Positions 25,083 to 34,392 of a stretch of 64,000 bases of DNA are shown in pieces. Source of the DNA: an uncultured Verrucomicrobiota bacterium (GTDB lineage Bacteria; Verrucomicrobiota; Verrucomicrobiia; Limisphaerales; UBA9464). The stretch spans positions 78,563 through 142,562 of the forward strand of contig CAIVQB010000077.1 of assembly GCA_903907925.1 (NCBI GenBank). Reading direction: 5' to 3'. The position numbers and the translations under genes are program-made. Numbering within the stretch: the stretch's first letter is position 1; each line of letters begins with the position of its first letter. The notes beneath the pieces are model-generated. The model worked only from the letters and a program-made list of their open reading frames with translations, was not told where the DNA came from and did not search any database.

Positions 25083-26981
25083 ATGCTGACGATTTCCAAC
25101 ATTGCCAAGGCCTACGCCGGCCGGACCCTGTTCGAGGACCTGACCCTGCAGGTCAATGCCGGCGACCGGCTCGGTCTGGTGGGTCCCAACGGCGCCGGTA
25201 AATCCACCCTGTTCAAGATCATCTTGCGCGAGGAGGAAGCCGATGACGGCCAGATCTCCTTCCAGCGCGGATTCACCGTCGGGTTCCTGCCCCAGGAAAG
25301 CGCACCGGTGGGCGAGGAAACCGTCCTCGAAGTGGCCACCGGGCAGATGCATCACGAGGATGGCCGTGGCGGAATGGGTGACTCCAGCGACACGCCGAAG
25401 GCCAAGCGCATCCTCAAAGGGCTGGCCTTCCGCGAATCCGACTTCGACCGACCCGCCCGGGAACTCTCCGGCGGCTGGGTGATGCGCGCGCATCTGGCGC
25501 GGTTGCTGGTGCAGGAGCCCGACCTCCTGATGCTCGACGAACCGACCAACCATCTCGACCTGGAAACGCTGCTGTGGTTTCAGGAGTATCTGCAGGAGTA
25601 TTCCGGCGGGATCATGCTAATTTCCCACGACCGCGAATTCCTCAACCAGCTCGTGACCGGCATCGTCGAGATCCGGAACCAGCGGCTGTGGAACTACACC
25701 GGAAACTACGACAACTTCCTCGCCCAGCGCGCCGCCCTGCAGCAGCAGCAGTCGGCCGCGTACAAGAACCAGCAGAAGGAAATCGCCCGGCTGCAGGAAT
25801 TCGCCGACCGCTTCCGCGCCAAGGCCAGCAAGGCATCGCAGGCCCAGTCCAAGCTCAAGCAGATCGAGCGCATGGAGAAGATTGACGCGCCCGAAGCTGA
25901 GGCTGCGACGGTCAATTTCAGTTTCCCGCAACCCGAATCCAGCGGTCAGCGGGCCATCACCCTGCGCTCGGTGGAGTTCTCCTACGGGACGCATCGCGTT
26001 TACGAAAACCTCGATTATCAGGCCGAGCGTGGCGATCGAACGGTCCTCGTCGGCCCCAACGGCGCCGGCAAATCGACGTTGCTCAAGCTGCTCGCAGGTG
26101 TCCTGCAACCACAGGCGGGCGAGCGCGATCTCGGTCTGCGCACCAAGGTCGGTTACTTCGCCCAGTACCGCGGCGAAATGCTGAAATCGGGTCGGACCGT
26201 CCTCGAAGAGGCGTTCGACACCCCGCGGTTGATGAAGGAAACCGATGTTCGTTCGCTCCTCGGCTGCTTCCTGTTCCGCGGCGATGACGTGTTCAAGAAG
26301 GTGGATGTCCTCAGCGGTGGTGAAAAAAGCCGGCTGGCGCTGGTCAAGATTCTCCTCGATCCACCGAACCTGCTGCTGATGGACGAGCCGACCACTCACC
26401 TCGACATGTCGAGCATCGACGCGTTGGTGGGTGCGCTCAAGAGCTACACAGGCACTCTCGTTTTCATCAGCCATGATGTGTACTTCATCCGGGCCCTCGC
26501 GACCCGCGTGGTACATGTCCATGCGGGCCGCCTGATCGCCTATTCCGGCGGCTACGATTACTTCCTGGAGAAGACCAAATCCTCCTCTGCGCGAGCCGCG
26601 CTCACCGCAGCCCTGACCAACAGCAGCCCGGTTCAATTGCCCAAAGTGGTCAAACCGGCCCCCGCTCCGGTGGCCCCGGTGGTCAACGGAAACACCAAGG
26701 AACGCCGTCAGGAAGCCGCCGAGGCCCGCCGCCAGATCGCGGATTTGCGCCGGCGCGTCGGAACGCTCGAGCGCGAGATCGCCACATTGGAAGCGCGCCA
26801 GGTCAACCTGACCACCGAAATGGAAAAGCCCGAGACCTACGCCAAGGGGGGTGCCGTGATGCAGTTGAACCGCGAGTTGATGGCGGTCCAGGATGAGCTG
26901 TCCACGAAGACGGCCGAGTGGGAATCCGCCGCGTCGAAGATTTCCGTTCTGGAAGAGACTGCGAACGGAGTGCCCGCCTGA
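25083..26981 (+). CDS. ABC-F family ATPase (Uup-like)
   Basis: 632 residues with two ABC domains and no membrane segment. Each has a Walker A (GPNGAGKST, twice), a signature (ELSGGWVMR and VLSGGEKSR) and a Walker B (LLMLDEPTNHLD and LLMDEPTTHLD). The linker of about residues 230-320 is charged and helical. A C-terminal coiled coil of about 90 residues (ARRQIADLRRRVGTLEREIA) is like Uup and other ABC-F proteins that act on ribosomes or DNA intermediates rather than in transport. The ATG at 25083 begins MLTISNIAK, the usual start; a longer ORF upstream is an artefact. Confidence 0.92.
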   Translation: MLTISNIAKAYAGRTLFEDLTLQVNAGDRLGLVGPNGAGKSTLFKIILREEEADDGQISFQRGFTVGFLPQESAPVGEETVLEVATGQMHHEDGRGGMGDSSDTPKAKRILKGLAFRESDFDRPARELSGGWVMRAHLARLLVQEPDLLMLDEPTNHLDLETLLWFQEYLQEYSGGIMLISHDREFLNQLVTGIVEIRNQRLWNYTGNYDNFLAQRAALQQQQSAAYKNQQKEIARLQEFADRFRAKASKASQAQSKLKQIERMEKIDAPEAEAATVNFSFPQPESSGQRAITLRSVEFSYGTHRVYENLDYQAERGDRTVLVGPNGAGKSTLLKLLAGVLQPQAGERDLGLRTKVGYFAQYRGEMLKSGRTVLEEAFDTPRLMKETDVRSLLGCFLFRGDDVFKKVDVLSGGEKSRLALVKILLDPPNLLLMDEPTTHLDMSSIDALVGALKSYTGTLVFISHDVYFIRALATRVVHVHAGRLIAYSGGYDYFLEKTKSSSARAALTAALTNSSPVQLPKVVKPAPAPVAPVVNGNTKERRQEAAEARRQIADLRRRVGTLEREIATLEARQVNLTTEMEKPETYAKGGAVMQLNRELMAVQDELSTKTAEWESAASKISVLEETANGVPA

Positions 26982-27022
26982 ACCGGGCCGATTGAATTGA
27001 GTGCAGTCAGAAAAACTGGATC

Positions 27023-27056
27023 AGATTCCGTGAAAATCAGTGGAATCCGTGTCGTC
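27023..27056 (+). repeat. Single arm of hairpin repeat B
   Basis: GATTCCGTGAAAATCAGTGG followed by AATCCGTGTC repeats the right arm seen at 15161-15189. It sits between the converging stops of the ABC-F gene and the prepilin-like gene. Confidence 0.6.
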
Positions 27057-27063
27057 CCTCTCC

Positions 27064-27804
27064 TCAGTTCGCCAGAGCACGACTGTTGCGGAATTTGTCA
27101 GTCACCGCCCAGAGGTTCAGCGGATACAGAACGCCGCGGTATTTGAGATACTCGGCGTGACCATCGGCAAAGGTGTAGTTGGAACCCCCGTCCTTGGCCA
27201 GGGGGCCGCTGCTCATGTGGCGGTTGCGAATGATCTCGGTGACGTCGTTCCCACCGTTCTCGAGGAAATCCATGTAGAAATTGCCCGAGTTGGTTTTCAC
27301 CTCGCCCATAATGATGGTCTGTGACGGTGAGGAGATCGCACTTTCAGGGACATACTTCCCGACCATTTGATCGACCGAGGTGTAGCCGAAGGCCTCGTTG
27401 AAGTAGTCATTCCAACCATTGATGATGTAGCTGATCGCCGCCACGTCGGGATTCTTCTCGGCGGCCGCGATCTGGGCGGTCGTCAACCGGCGCCGGTCCT
27501 CGGTGCACTGGAGGACGGACAGGGTTCGATAACCCGGACGCAGTTGGGTCGGCCAGCGCCGGTCATCGCGACGCTCCGGGAATCGTCCCCGATTCTCATC
27601 GGTGTAGAAAACGTGTGCGAGCCCGAGTTGATGAAGCTGGTTGAGGCATTGGGTCGCCTTGGCCCGCATCTTGGCGCGGCCCAGGGCCGGCAAAAGCATC
27701 CCGGCGAGAATGGCGATGATGGCGATGACCACCAGCAATTCGATGAGCGTGAACGCGCGCCGACCGGGTCGGAGAGGTGCCGAAGGGAAAAGGATCCAGG
27801 CCAT
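27064..27804 (-). CDS. Prepilin-like (type IV pilin/pseudopilin N-methylation) protein
   Basis: 246 residues. The start [20 protein letters not shown] is a class III prepilin signal with the conserved Glu at +5; the residue before Phe is Ala instead of the usual Gly. The hydrophobic helix is followed by a globular part with FTDEN-like [11 protein letters not shown] and, near the end, [14 protein letters not shown], the H-X9-DG-type tail seen in large families of Planctomycetes/Verrucomicrobia pseudopilins. It should be inserted in the inner membrane and processed by a prepilin peptidase. No other secretion genes adjoin it. Confidence 0.85.
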   Translation of the reverse strand: MAWILFPSAPLRPGRRAFTLIELLVVIAIIAILAGMLLPALGRAKMRAKATQCLNQLHQLGLAHVFYTDENRGRFPERRDDRRWPTQLRPGYRTLSVLQCTEDRRRLTTAQIAAAEKNPDVAAISYIINGWNDYFNEAFGYTSVDQMVGKYVPESAISSPSQTIIMGEVKTNSGNFYMDFLENGGNDVTEIIRNRHMSSGPLAKDGGSNYTFADGHAEYLKYRGVLYPLNLWAVTDKFRNSRALAN

Positions 27805-28221
27805 GGCGGAAAATGCGTCGGGGGTTCACTCGCGGTGGTAGCAGCCCGAACCACCGCCGGAAAGAAGATTGGAGGTGTTCTTGAAAACCCCGGGCTCACC
27901 CGCGGGCTCGCGTCCCGACGCCCAAAGGTCCAACGGCTCGCGCAAGTCGTGGTTGCTGCGTTTTCCAAGGGCCGAAGGCCAGCCCTGTGACGATCACTCC
28001 ATTTCTCAAGGGCCAAAGGCCCACCCCATACCAGCCTTGGGCATCGCCCAAGGATCTGAGTTCGAACCTCCCCAAGCTCTGAAGGAGCGTTCCATTCCCA
28101 CCGGAAACCCGACGGGAACTTGAACGATTGTTTCGATAGTGAGGACCCGGCGTTTTGATGGGTGACCCGTTTTCCCGGGTTCAGCGACGGGACAGGCTTT
28201 TAGGCCTTGAAAAAAGGTCTG
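27805..28221. repeat. Gene-free stretch with small perfect hairpins
   Basis: Upstream of the prepilin-like gene. GGGCC-AAA-GGCCC lies at 28010-28022 and CCTTGGGC-ATC-GCCCAAGG at 28035-28053, with a similar GGCCGAAGGCC at 27970-27980. They are clustered stem-loops of a kind often repeated in such genomes. No ORF here has convincing coding features. An ACCCG...CGGGT hairpin lies at about 28165-28180. Confidence 0.55.
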
Positions 28222-28485
28222 TCAGTATTGCATGTCGGCCCATACGCAGAACGCCATGACGACTGCGAAGTAACCACAAAAGGAACTGAATCGGAATGAG
28301 CGGAGCACAATGCTCGCAACGAGGCGCACGGTCACCAGGAGAACCAAGGCGAGCTTGAATTGAGATGCGATCTCACCGCCAGGACACAGGCATGGCAACG
28401 TGAGCAAGCCATTGACGGCCACGAACAGCAAAACGAGGAAAACCTCCCTCGGCACGCTTCTACTATTGGCAATCGAACGCTTCAT
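28222..28485 (-). CDS. Small hypothetical membrane protein
   Basis: 87 residues if started at ATG 28485. After a basic start (MKRSIANSR) there are three hydrophobic stretches: about residues 14-30 (VFLVLLFVAVNGLLTL), 42-57 (FKLALVLLVTVRLVA) and 66-82 (FCGYFAVVMAFCVWA). The frame stays open further upstream to 29016, but that part is Arg-rich shadow sequence over the next gene. No family recognised and coding potential is only moderate. Confidence 0.45.
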   Translation of the reverse strand: MKRSIANSRSVPREVFLVLLFVAVNGLLTLPCLCPGGEIASQFKLALVLLVTVRLVASIVLRSFRFSSFCGYFAVVMAFCVWADMQY

Positions 28486-28645
28486 CTCACGTCGTGGTTG
28501 AACTCTCCTTTCGACCCCCAGCTTAGCGACAGGCGGAGCGGGCGCGGCACCTGCCGGTGGGCGGAAAGGTGGCGGTGGTCTGCCGCAGCTGGCGTGACCG
28601 CGGAACCTGTTCGCTGCAGCGCTTGGTTCGCCGTTGCGGTCATTG

Positions 28646-29089
28646 TCATTTGAGCTTCGCCAGTCTGAGGCGTCGTGCCTGTTGATTCTTGCGTCGTTGC
28701 GCCAGACGCCTCCGCTCCTCAATTTGGCGTTCCTCGTCTTGGTGAGCTTTGGAGCGGGCGTGCTCCGCGCGGAATTGCCGGGCGGTGAGTGTTTCTTGGT
28801 TGCGTTGGAGGAACGCTCGCGCCTCCTGCAGCGTGTCGGGAAACTGCCCGAGCTCGCCGGACTGAGTGCCGGAGAAACGAATGCCAGCCTGATACAGCAT
28901 CTCGACCTTGCGCCATTGTTTGGTCGCGCGGACGGAAGGTGCTCGAAAGGTGCGTCCCATGAGGTGCGTGGTTGAGCCACAGTCGGGGCACTTCGGACCG
29001 GCCTCCCACGTCGCAATGCTTCGCTTGAAACTCTTGCGGCAGTGAAAGCACGCGCACTGGATTAAGTAGCCGAGCTTCTTGGTTTTCAT
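28646..29089 (-). CDS. Zinc-ribbon protein with basic coiled-coil tail
   Basis: 147 residues. CACFHCRKSFKRS and KCPDCGSTT form a four-cysteine zinc ribbon in the first 40 residues. From about residue 90 the chain is almost wholly helical and strongly charged (ERRRLAQRRKNQQARRLR), suggesting nucleic-acid binding. The middle (MLYQAGIRFSGTQSG) looks conserved but I cannot name the family. Base composition is lower in GC than its surroundings. Confidence 0.65.
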   Translation of the reverse strand: MKTKKLGYLIQCACFHCRKSFKRSIATWEAGPKCPDCGSTTHLMGRTFRAPSVRATKQWRKVEMLYQAGIRFSGTQSGELGQFPDTLQEARAFLQRNQETLTARQFRAEHARSKAHQDEERQIEERRRLAQRRKNQQARRLRLAKLK

Positions 29090-29169
29090 TCTCGGGATGC
29101 GCGAGCGACGGCTAACAGTTTAGTGAGCCGTCTCGAATTGGACTACCTGCGGCAATCTTTAATCTGGCC

Positions 29170-29565
29170 TCAACCTCCCTTTGGCGGCTCCCAGAGTTCG
29201 ATGCGGTTGCCTTCGCCGTCCTTGATCCACGCGAACTTTCCATATTCGGAGGCCTGAATCCCCTTCGGGTCGATCCAGACGCCTTCCTTCTTCAAGGCCG
29301 TGAGCACCCTCTTCAGGCTTGCGACGCGGTAGTTGATCATGTGGCCCTGTTTCCCGCGGCCGAAATATTTGGTGTCGGCATCGAACGGACTCCACAAGGT
29401 CGAACCCTTCTCCTCCGGGTTTTCGGCATCGCGCCAAGGAAAGGCGGCACCGCCCCATGCCTCGACCGGCAGGCCGAGATGTTCCTGATACCAGACGCCC
29501 AGCTTGGATGGGTTTCTGGCCTTGAAGAAGATCCCGCCCAGCCCGGTGACGCGTGATTTTTTCAT
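29170..29565 (-). CDS. Glyoxalase/bleomycin-resistance fold protein
   Basis: 131 residues from ATG 29565. It begins VTGLGGIFFKARNPSKLGVWYQ and ends WIKDGEGNRIELWEPPKG; the last is the typical D-x-x-G-N-x-x-E/L-W-E end of vicinal-oxygen-chelate proteins, with the Glu as a metal ligand. One domain is present, so it should be a homodimer. The substrate cannot be told; relatives include dioxygenases, isomerases and resistance proteins. The longer frame reaching 29904 has no domain and was cut at the first good start. Confidence 0.85.
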   Translation of the reverse strand: MKKSRVTGLGGIFFKARNPSKLGVWYQEHLGLPVEAWGGAAFPWRDAENPEEKGSTLWSPFDADTKYFGRGKQGHMINYRVASLKRVLTALKKEGVWIDPKGIQASEYGKFAWIKDGEGNRIELWEPPKGG

Positions 29566-30152
29566 GTGACTGAAGCAACCACAAGGCACCCGGAAAAACA
29601 AGTTTGTCGGGGAGGCACCCGGCGTGGATCTAAAGGCAGACAATCTCTGGACGGCGATCTTGTGGCCTCGGGAGGCACAGATTGTGGGGATCGGAATTCT
29701 TGATCGGCATGGTTTTATGCTGGGAGTGCCAGGGAGGATCCGATGATTCGCTCCCTGCAGCCGAATTCTGGAGCGGGGCTGGGTGGAAGGATCCACGGCT
29801 TGCAAGCCGAAGTCCCGCTCCATAGCGCCGTCGCCGCTTCGCTTTGCCGGCGCACTCCATGACGACAAGCGTGCTCCAACACCTCGCGGCGGAGACAACG
29901 CCACCCGCGTGTCCAGGCGGACCGGACTTGACTTCCGGCCGGAGAACGGCCAACAGGTTGCCTCGAAATGAAACGCGCGTTTATTGCCTCCGCCGCCCCA
30001 GCCCGTGCCGCCATGGCCGGGGCAGCCGCCGTTTCGCGTCTGCGTCGGGCCTAACTCTTCCAGGCATCACGCAGGCGAAGTCCGGGGTTTCCCCTTTCCC
30101 GGGCCTCCATCCTTTGTTGAGCTTTCCCAGCGACCCTTATCCCCACGTTCCC
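29566..30152. other. Gene-free interval with degraded repeats
   Basis: 587 bases with no supported gene. TGGAGCGGG (29769-29777) pairs with CCCGCTCCA (29814-29822) and encloses a perfect 12-base palindrome, GGCTTGCAAGCC (29797-29808). Immediately after comes TAGCGCCGTCGCCGCTTCGC and GCCGGCGCACTCCA (29822-29862), a copy of one arm of repeat C. No clear promoter is seen before the aminotransferase gene. Confidence 0.6.
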
Positions 30153-31328
30153 ATGTTCGAGCCCCGCCGTTTCATCGCGAGCCACGTCTCCGGAATTCCA
30201 CGATCCGGAATCCGCGACTTCTTTGACATCGTCCAAAACACCCCTGGCGTGATTTCGCTGGGAGTGGGTGAACCCGACTTCGCCACGCCCTGGCACATCC
30301 GCGAGGCCGCCATCTACGCGTTGGAGCGCGGCCGGACGCAGTACACCTCCAATCTCGGCCTCCTACGCCTGCGCGAGGCTATCGCCACCTACGTCGGCCG
30401 GACGTTTCAGGTGGACTACGATCCGAAGACGCAGGTGCTGGTCACCGTCGGCGTCAGCGAAGCACTCGATCTCGCCCTGCGTGCGTTCATCAATCCCGGT
30501 GACGAGGTAATCTACCACGAACCCTGCTACGTCAGCTATTCGCCCAGCATCGTTCTGGCCCACGGGAAACCGGTCGCGGTGGCCTGCCGTGCCGAGGATG
30601 GATTCGCGGTCACCGCCGCCGCGCTGGAGGCGGCCGTCACGCCGCGGAGCAAGGTGTTGATGCTGAACTTCCCCACCAATCCAACCGGTGGAACGATGAC
30701 CCGCCCCCAGTTGGAGGAGATCGCCGCGGTGGTTCGGAAACACAATCTCCTGGTCATCACTGATGAAATCTACAGCGAACTCACGTTCGAAGGAGAGCAC
30801 GTCTCGATCGCCAGCCTTCCCGGGATGGCCGAGCGCACGATTTTCCTCCACGGATTCTCGAAGGCTTACGCGATGACCGGTTTCCGGATCGGTTACGCCT
30901 GCGGACCGGCGGAGCTCATCGACGCGATGATGAAGATCCATCAGTACTCGATGCTTTGCGCGAGCATCATCGCCCAGGAGGCGGCGATCGAGGCGTTGGA
31001 ACACGGCGCGACCGCCACAGCCGAGATGCGCGAGCAATACCGGCTCCGGCGGAATTTCATCGTGGGTGCGTTGAACAACATGGGGCTCAAATGTCACCTG
31101 CCACGGGGTTCGTTCTACGCCTTTCCCAGCATCGAAAGCGTCGGCATCCCCGCGCGTGATTTTGCGCTGGGTCTTCTTCGTGAGGAAAAGGTGGCCTGTG
31201 TTCCCGGCGGTGCCTTCGGCGAGAGCGGCCAGCTCTTTGTCCGCTGCTGCTTCGCCACGGCCTTCGATCAGATCCGCATCGCCATGGAACGGATGGAGCG
31301 GTTCGTCGAACGCACCCGTAGGAAGTAG
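30153..31328 (+). CDS. Class I/II pyridoxal-phosphate aminotransferase
   Basis: 391 residues from ATG 30153. Fold-type I landmarks are VISLGVGEPDF near the N-terminus, LNFPTNPTGG (Asn to the cofactor ring region), ITDEIYSELTF (Asp to pyridine nitrogen), and HGFSKAYAMTGFRIGY with the Schiff-base Lys and trailing Arg. The C-terminal arginine for the substrate carboxylate is in LFVRCCFA. It resembles the aspartate/aromatic aminotransferase subgroup. Upstream in-frame sequence is not conserved. No operon partner is evident; the next gene starts 111 bases later. Confidence 0.9.
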   Translation: MFEPRRFIASHVSGIPRSGIRDFFDIVQNTPGVISLGVGEPDFATPWHIREAAIYALERGRTQYTSNLGLLRLREAIATYVGRTFQVDYDPKTQVLVTVGVSEALDLALRAFINPGDEVIYHEPCYVSYSPSIVLAHGKPVAVACRAEDGFAVTAAALEAAVTPRSKVLMLNFPTNPTGGTMTRPQLEEIAAVVRKHNLLVITDEIYSELTFEGEHVSIASLPGMAERTIFLHGFSKAYAMTGFRIGYACGPAELIDAMMKIHQYSMLCASIIAQEAAIEALEHGATATAEMREQYRLRRNFIVGALNNMGLKCHLPRGSFYAFPSIESVGIPARDFALGLLREEKVACVPGGAFGESGQLFVRCCFATAFDQIRIAMERMERFVERTRRK

Positions 31329-31439
31329 AACCGGGATCCGCAGGCCGGCATCTGGTGGCGGAAAAAATCTCATAAACAATGCGCGTCATCTCATGGCGCG
31401 CCGACACGGGGCAGTTCAGGGTGTGTCCGTTCCACCCGC

Positions 31440-34298
31440 ATGAAACCACGCCCTCATTCCCTTCCCGTGGCCGCATTGCTGCTTTTTGGCAGCGTCCAGG
31501 CTCTCACCCCCGCGGCCCAGGCCGCACTCATCCACCGGTACCCGTTGAACACCGACGCCAAGGATGTCGTCGGCACCGCCAACGGCTCCGCGGTCGGCGG
31601 CGTCACCTTTGATGGCAGTTCGGCCATTCTGGACGGCGTCGACGGCTACATCGATCTTCCCAACGGCCTGATCTCCAGTCTGTCGAACGCCACCTTCGAA
31701 GCGTGGGTCAACTGGACCCAACCGGACGGCGGAACCTGGCAGCGCATCTTCGATTTCGGTTCCAACAGCAACGGCGAGGATGCCCAGGGCACCGGCACGA
31801 CATACCTTTTCCTGTCACCGCTGGGCGGCAGTGGTCAGATGCGATTCGCCATCACCGACGGCGGTGGCGGCGCGGAACGCCCGGTGCTCAACGCCGGGGC
31901 CGAACTGCCGCGGAACCAACTCTCGCACGTGGCCGTCGTCTATGATCAGGCCAACGCCGTCGCCCGCCTCTACCTCAACGGGCGGCTGGTTTCGTCGGGG
32001 GCGGTGGACATTCCGCTTTCCGGCATCACGGATGTGAACAACTGGTTGGGCCGCTCCAACTGGCCCGACCCGTATTTTGCCGGTTCCCTCAGCGAGTTCC
32101 GGATCTACAACTCCGCACTGAACGACCTCGAAATCGCCGCCAGTGCGGCCGGCGGTCCTGATGCGCCAACCACCGACCCCGGCACGCTGCAATCGCTGGC
32201 CTTGAACGTGGATGCCAACATGATTCTCGGCGGCGTCCAGGTTCCGGACGCGGTCGCGACCTATTCCAAGGTCCCCGCCTACCATCTGCCGGCCAAGTCG
32301 GCGGTCGTTACCTCCGGATCGCCAACGATTGTGGCCGTCGATGCCGACGGAAACCTGAATGCGTTGCTGGCCGGCACGGCGGTCATCACCGCCACCTTCC
32401 AGGGCCAGACCGCGACCCAGACGATCACCGTCAAACTCGCGCCGCCGGTACTCAAGCACCGCTATTCCTTCAAGGAGGCGGCGGGTGCCACGCTGGTGGT
32501 GGATTCGGTCAGTGGATCCAACGGAGTGCCCGTCGGCGGCATTACTTTTGACGGGAAACAGGCGACCTTCGACGGCAGCACGGGCTACATTGACCTGCCC
32601 AACGGGATGATCTCGGCGCGGACCAATGTCACCATTGAGACCTGGGTCACCTGGGCCGGACCGGCGGCCTCCAACTGGCAGCGGATCTTTGACATCGGCA
32701 GCAACAGCGCCGGCGAAGATCAGCAGGGCACCGGACAAACCTACCTGTTCCTCTCGCCGCGAAACGGTGCCAATGGCCGGGTCCGCTTCACCATCACCAA
32801 GGCTTCCGGCGGCGGCGAAGCGCCGGTCCTGGACAGCCCTGCAGCCCTGCCCGTCGGCATTGCCCAACATGTTGCCGTGGTCTACGCGCCGCAGAGCCGA
32901 TCCGCCCGGTTGTTCGTGAACGGCGTGTTCGTGGCCAGTGGCACCGCCACCATCCCGTTGACCAGCATCAAGGACGTCAATGTCTGGCTCGGTCGATCGA
33001 ACTACAACGATCCCTATTTCGCGGGATCGATGGATGAATTCCGCATCTGGGAAGGTGCCCTCGCCGACGAGGATGTCGCGTTCAGCTTCGCCAGCGGTCC
33101 GGACAAGACCGCACCCATCGCCGGCGACCTCAAGAGCATCCGCCTCGCCACAGCCAACCCGGTGGTGACCATTGGCGCGCCCGACCCCAACGCCAGCCTG
33201 TTGGCGACCTACCAGAATCTCACCGACGTCGACATCAGCGGATTCAAGGGTGTCACCTTCACATCGAGCGACACCACGATCGTCCGCGTCTCCGCCACCG
33301 GCGCCTTGCGTGCCTGGCTTCCCGGTTCGGCGGTAATCACCGCCTCCTACAAAGGCATCACCGCCACCCTGCCGGTGACCACGGCCCTGCCGGCGGCCCG
33401 TCCGGCCCCGACCCTGATCCATCGCTACAGCTTCACCGACGCGGTGGGCTCTGCGACCGCCAAGGACAGTGCCGGTACGGCGGACGGATTCGTCCTCGGC
33501 GGGGCGACGTTTGACGGCACCGGCCATCTCACGCTCAACGGGACGGATGGCTATGTCTCACTGCCCTCGGGTCTGATCTCCGACAAGATCGCGCTCACAG
33601 TGGAAGGCTGGGCGACCTGGAATGGCACCAGCGTCTGGCAACGCCTGTTTGATTTCGGCAACAATTCGAACGGTGCCGACCAGTCCGGCACCGGCGACAA
33701 CTACATCTTCCTGAGCCCGGCCAACGGAGCCACCGGCAACCTGCGGTTCGGTTTGAAGAATGACACCGCCGAGACGCTGGACGTCGATGCCGCCACACCG
33801 TTCCCGAAGGGCCGCGCGTCGCACTTCGCGGTCGCGTTCGATCCCATCGCCGGTGCCTGCCGGTTGTACGTCAATGGCGTTCGGGTCGGCATCCAACCCA
33901 CCGGTGATCCGCTCAGCGTCGTCCAGGATGTGAACATGTACATCGGGCGTTCGAACTGGCCTGATCCCTTCTTCAAGGGCATCTACGACGAGTTCCGGAT
34001 TTACAACGGCGGGCTCACCGACGCGGAGATCGATGCGTCGTTCAAGGCCGGACCCGACTCACTCCCCGCTCCGCCCACCACACCGCCGGCGCTGACGGCG
34101 AGTTGGAAGACGGGGACGTTGACCCTGACCTGGCCGTCCACCGCGACCGATGCCGGCTACTACGTGGAATCGACCGGGGACATTTCATCAACCGGAACGT
34201 GGCTTCGGCCGACTCAACCGGTAATCACCGCCAACGGAATCTCTTCCATGACGCTCACTCCGGCCGGTGCGGCGGCGTTTTACCGGCTGCGCAACTAG
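31440..34298 (+). CDS. Large secreted protein with three LamG-like domains
   Basis: 952 residues. A signal peptide covers about residues 1-28, ending in AQA. Three LamG/concanavalin-like jelly-roll repeats lie at about 28-235, 338-550 and 655-875; each begins with HRY(P/S) and carries DGVDGYIDLPNGLIS-type and DEFRIY(N)-type signatures. Between them sit two Ig-like (Big-2-type) modules with TAVITATFQGQTAT and SAVITASYKGITAT. The end (PPALTASWKTGTLTLTWPS and FYRLRN) is fibronectin-like. It likely binds carbohydrate outside the cell; no catalytic domain is seen. A strong terminator follows. Confidence 0.9.
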   Translation: MKPRPHSLPVAALLLFGSVQALTPAAQAALIHRYPLNTDAKDVVGTANGSAVGGVTFDGSSAILDGVDGYIDLPNGLISSLSNATFEAWVNWTQPDGGTWQRIFDFGSNSNGEDAQGTGTTYLFLSPLGGSGQMRFAITDGGGGAERPVLNAGAELPRNQLSHVAVVYDQANAVARLYLNGRLVSSGAVDIPLSGITDVNNWLGRSNWPDPYFAGSLSEFRIYNSALNDLEIAASAAGGPDAPTTDPGTLQSLALNVDANMILGGVQVPDAVATYSKVPAYHLPAKSAVVTSGSPTIVAVDADGNLNALLAGTAVITATFQGQTATQTITVKLAPPVLKHRYSFKEAAGATLVVDSVSGSNGVPVGGITFDGKQATFDGSTGYIDLPNGMISARTNVTIETWVTWAGPAASNWQRIFDIGSNSAGEDQQGTGQTYLFLSPRNGANGRVRFTITKASGGGEAPVLDSPAALPVGIAQHVAVVYAPQSRSARLFVNGVFVASGTATIPLTSIKDVNVWLGRSNYNDPYFAGSMDEFRIWEGALADEDVAFSFASGPDKTAPIAGDLKSIRLATANPVVTIGAPDPNASLLATYQNLTDVDISGFKGVTFTSSDTTIVRVSATGALRAWLPGSAVITASYKGITATLPVTTALPAARPAPTLIHRYSFTDAVGSATAKDSAGTADGFVLGGATFDGTGHLTLNGTDGYVSLPSGLISDKIALTVEGWATWNGTSVWQRLFDFGNNSNGADQSGTGDNYIFLSPANGATGNLRFGLKNDTAETLDVDAATPFPKGRASHFAVAFDPIAGACRLYVNGVRVGIQPTGDPLSVVQDVNMYIGRSNWPDPFFKGIYDEFRIYNGGLTDAEIDASFKAGPDSLPAPPTTPPALTASWKTGTLTLTWPSTATDAGYYVESTGDISSTGTWLRPTQPVITANGISSMTLTPAGAAAFYRLRN

Positions 34299-34325
34299 AA
34301 GTTCACGGACTCCAGTTAGTCCCGG

Positions 34326-34363
34326 CGCGGCTCCAGGTTTTCATCCTGGAGCCGCGTTTTTTT
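34326..34363 (+). terminator. Intrinsic terminator of the LamG gene
   Basis: A perfect 12-base-pair stem, CGCGGCTCCAGG (34326-34337) with CCTGGAGCCGCG (34345-34356), a seven-base loop and seven T at 34357-34363. It starts 28 bases after the stop codon and precedes the convergent ribH stop at 34393. Confidence 0.95.
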
Positions 34364-34392
34364 GAGCGGACTCGTCAGAGCCCGTCCGCGGT

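Noticed and set aside
28165..28221. Possible terminator after the small membrane gene
   Set aside because: Stem is weak and the T-run lies before, not after, the only stable stem.
28486..29016. Extension of the small membrane ORF upstream of 28485
   Set aside because: Arg/Pro-rich, overlaps the zinc-ribbon gene and looks non-coding.
31380..31439. GCGCG...CGCGC inverted pieces before the LamG gene
   Set aside because: Arms are short and G/C only; likely chance in high-GC DNA.
31815..33527. 570-residue ORF on the reverse strand across the LamG gene
   Set aside because: It mirrors the LamG reading frame, is Arg/Gly/Asp rich and has no domain; a GC-driven shadow.
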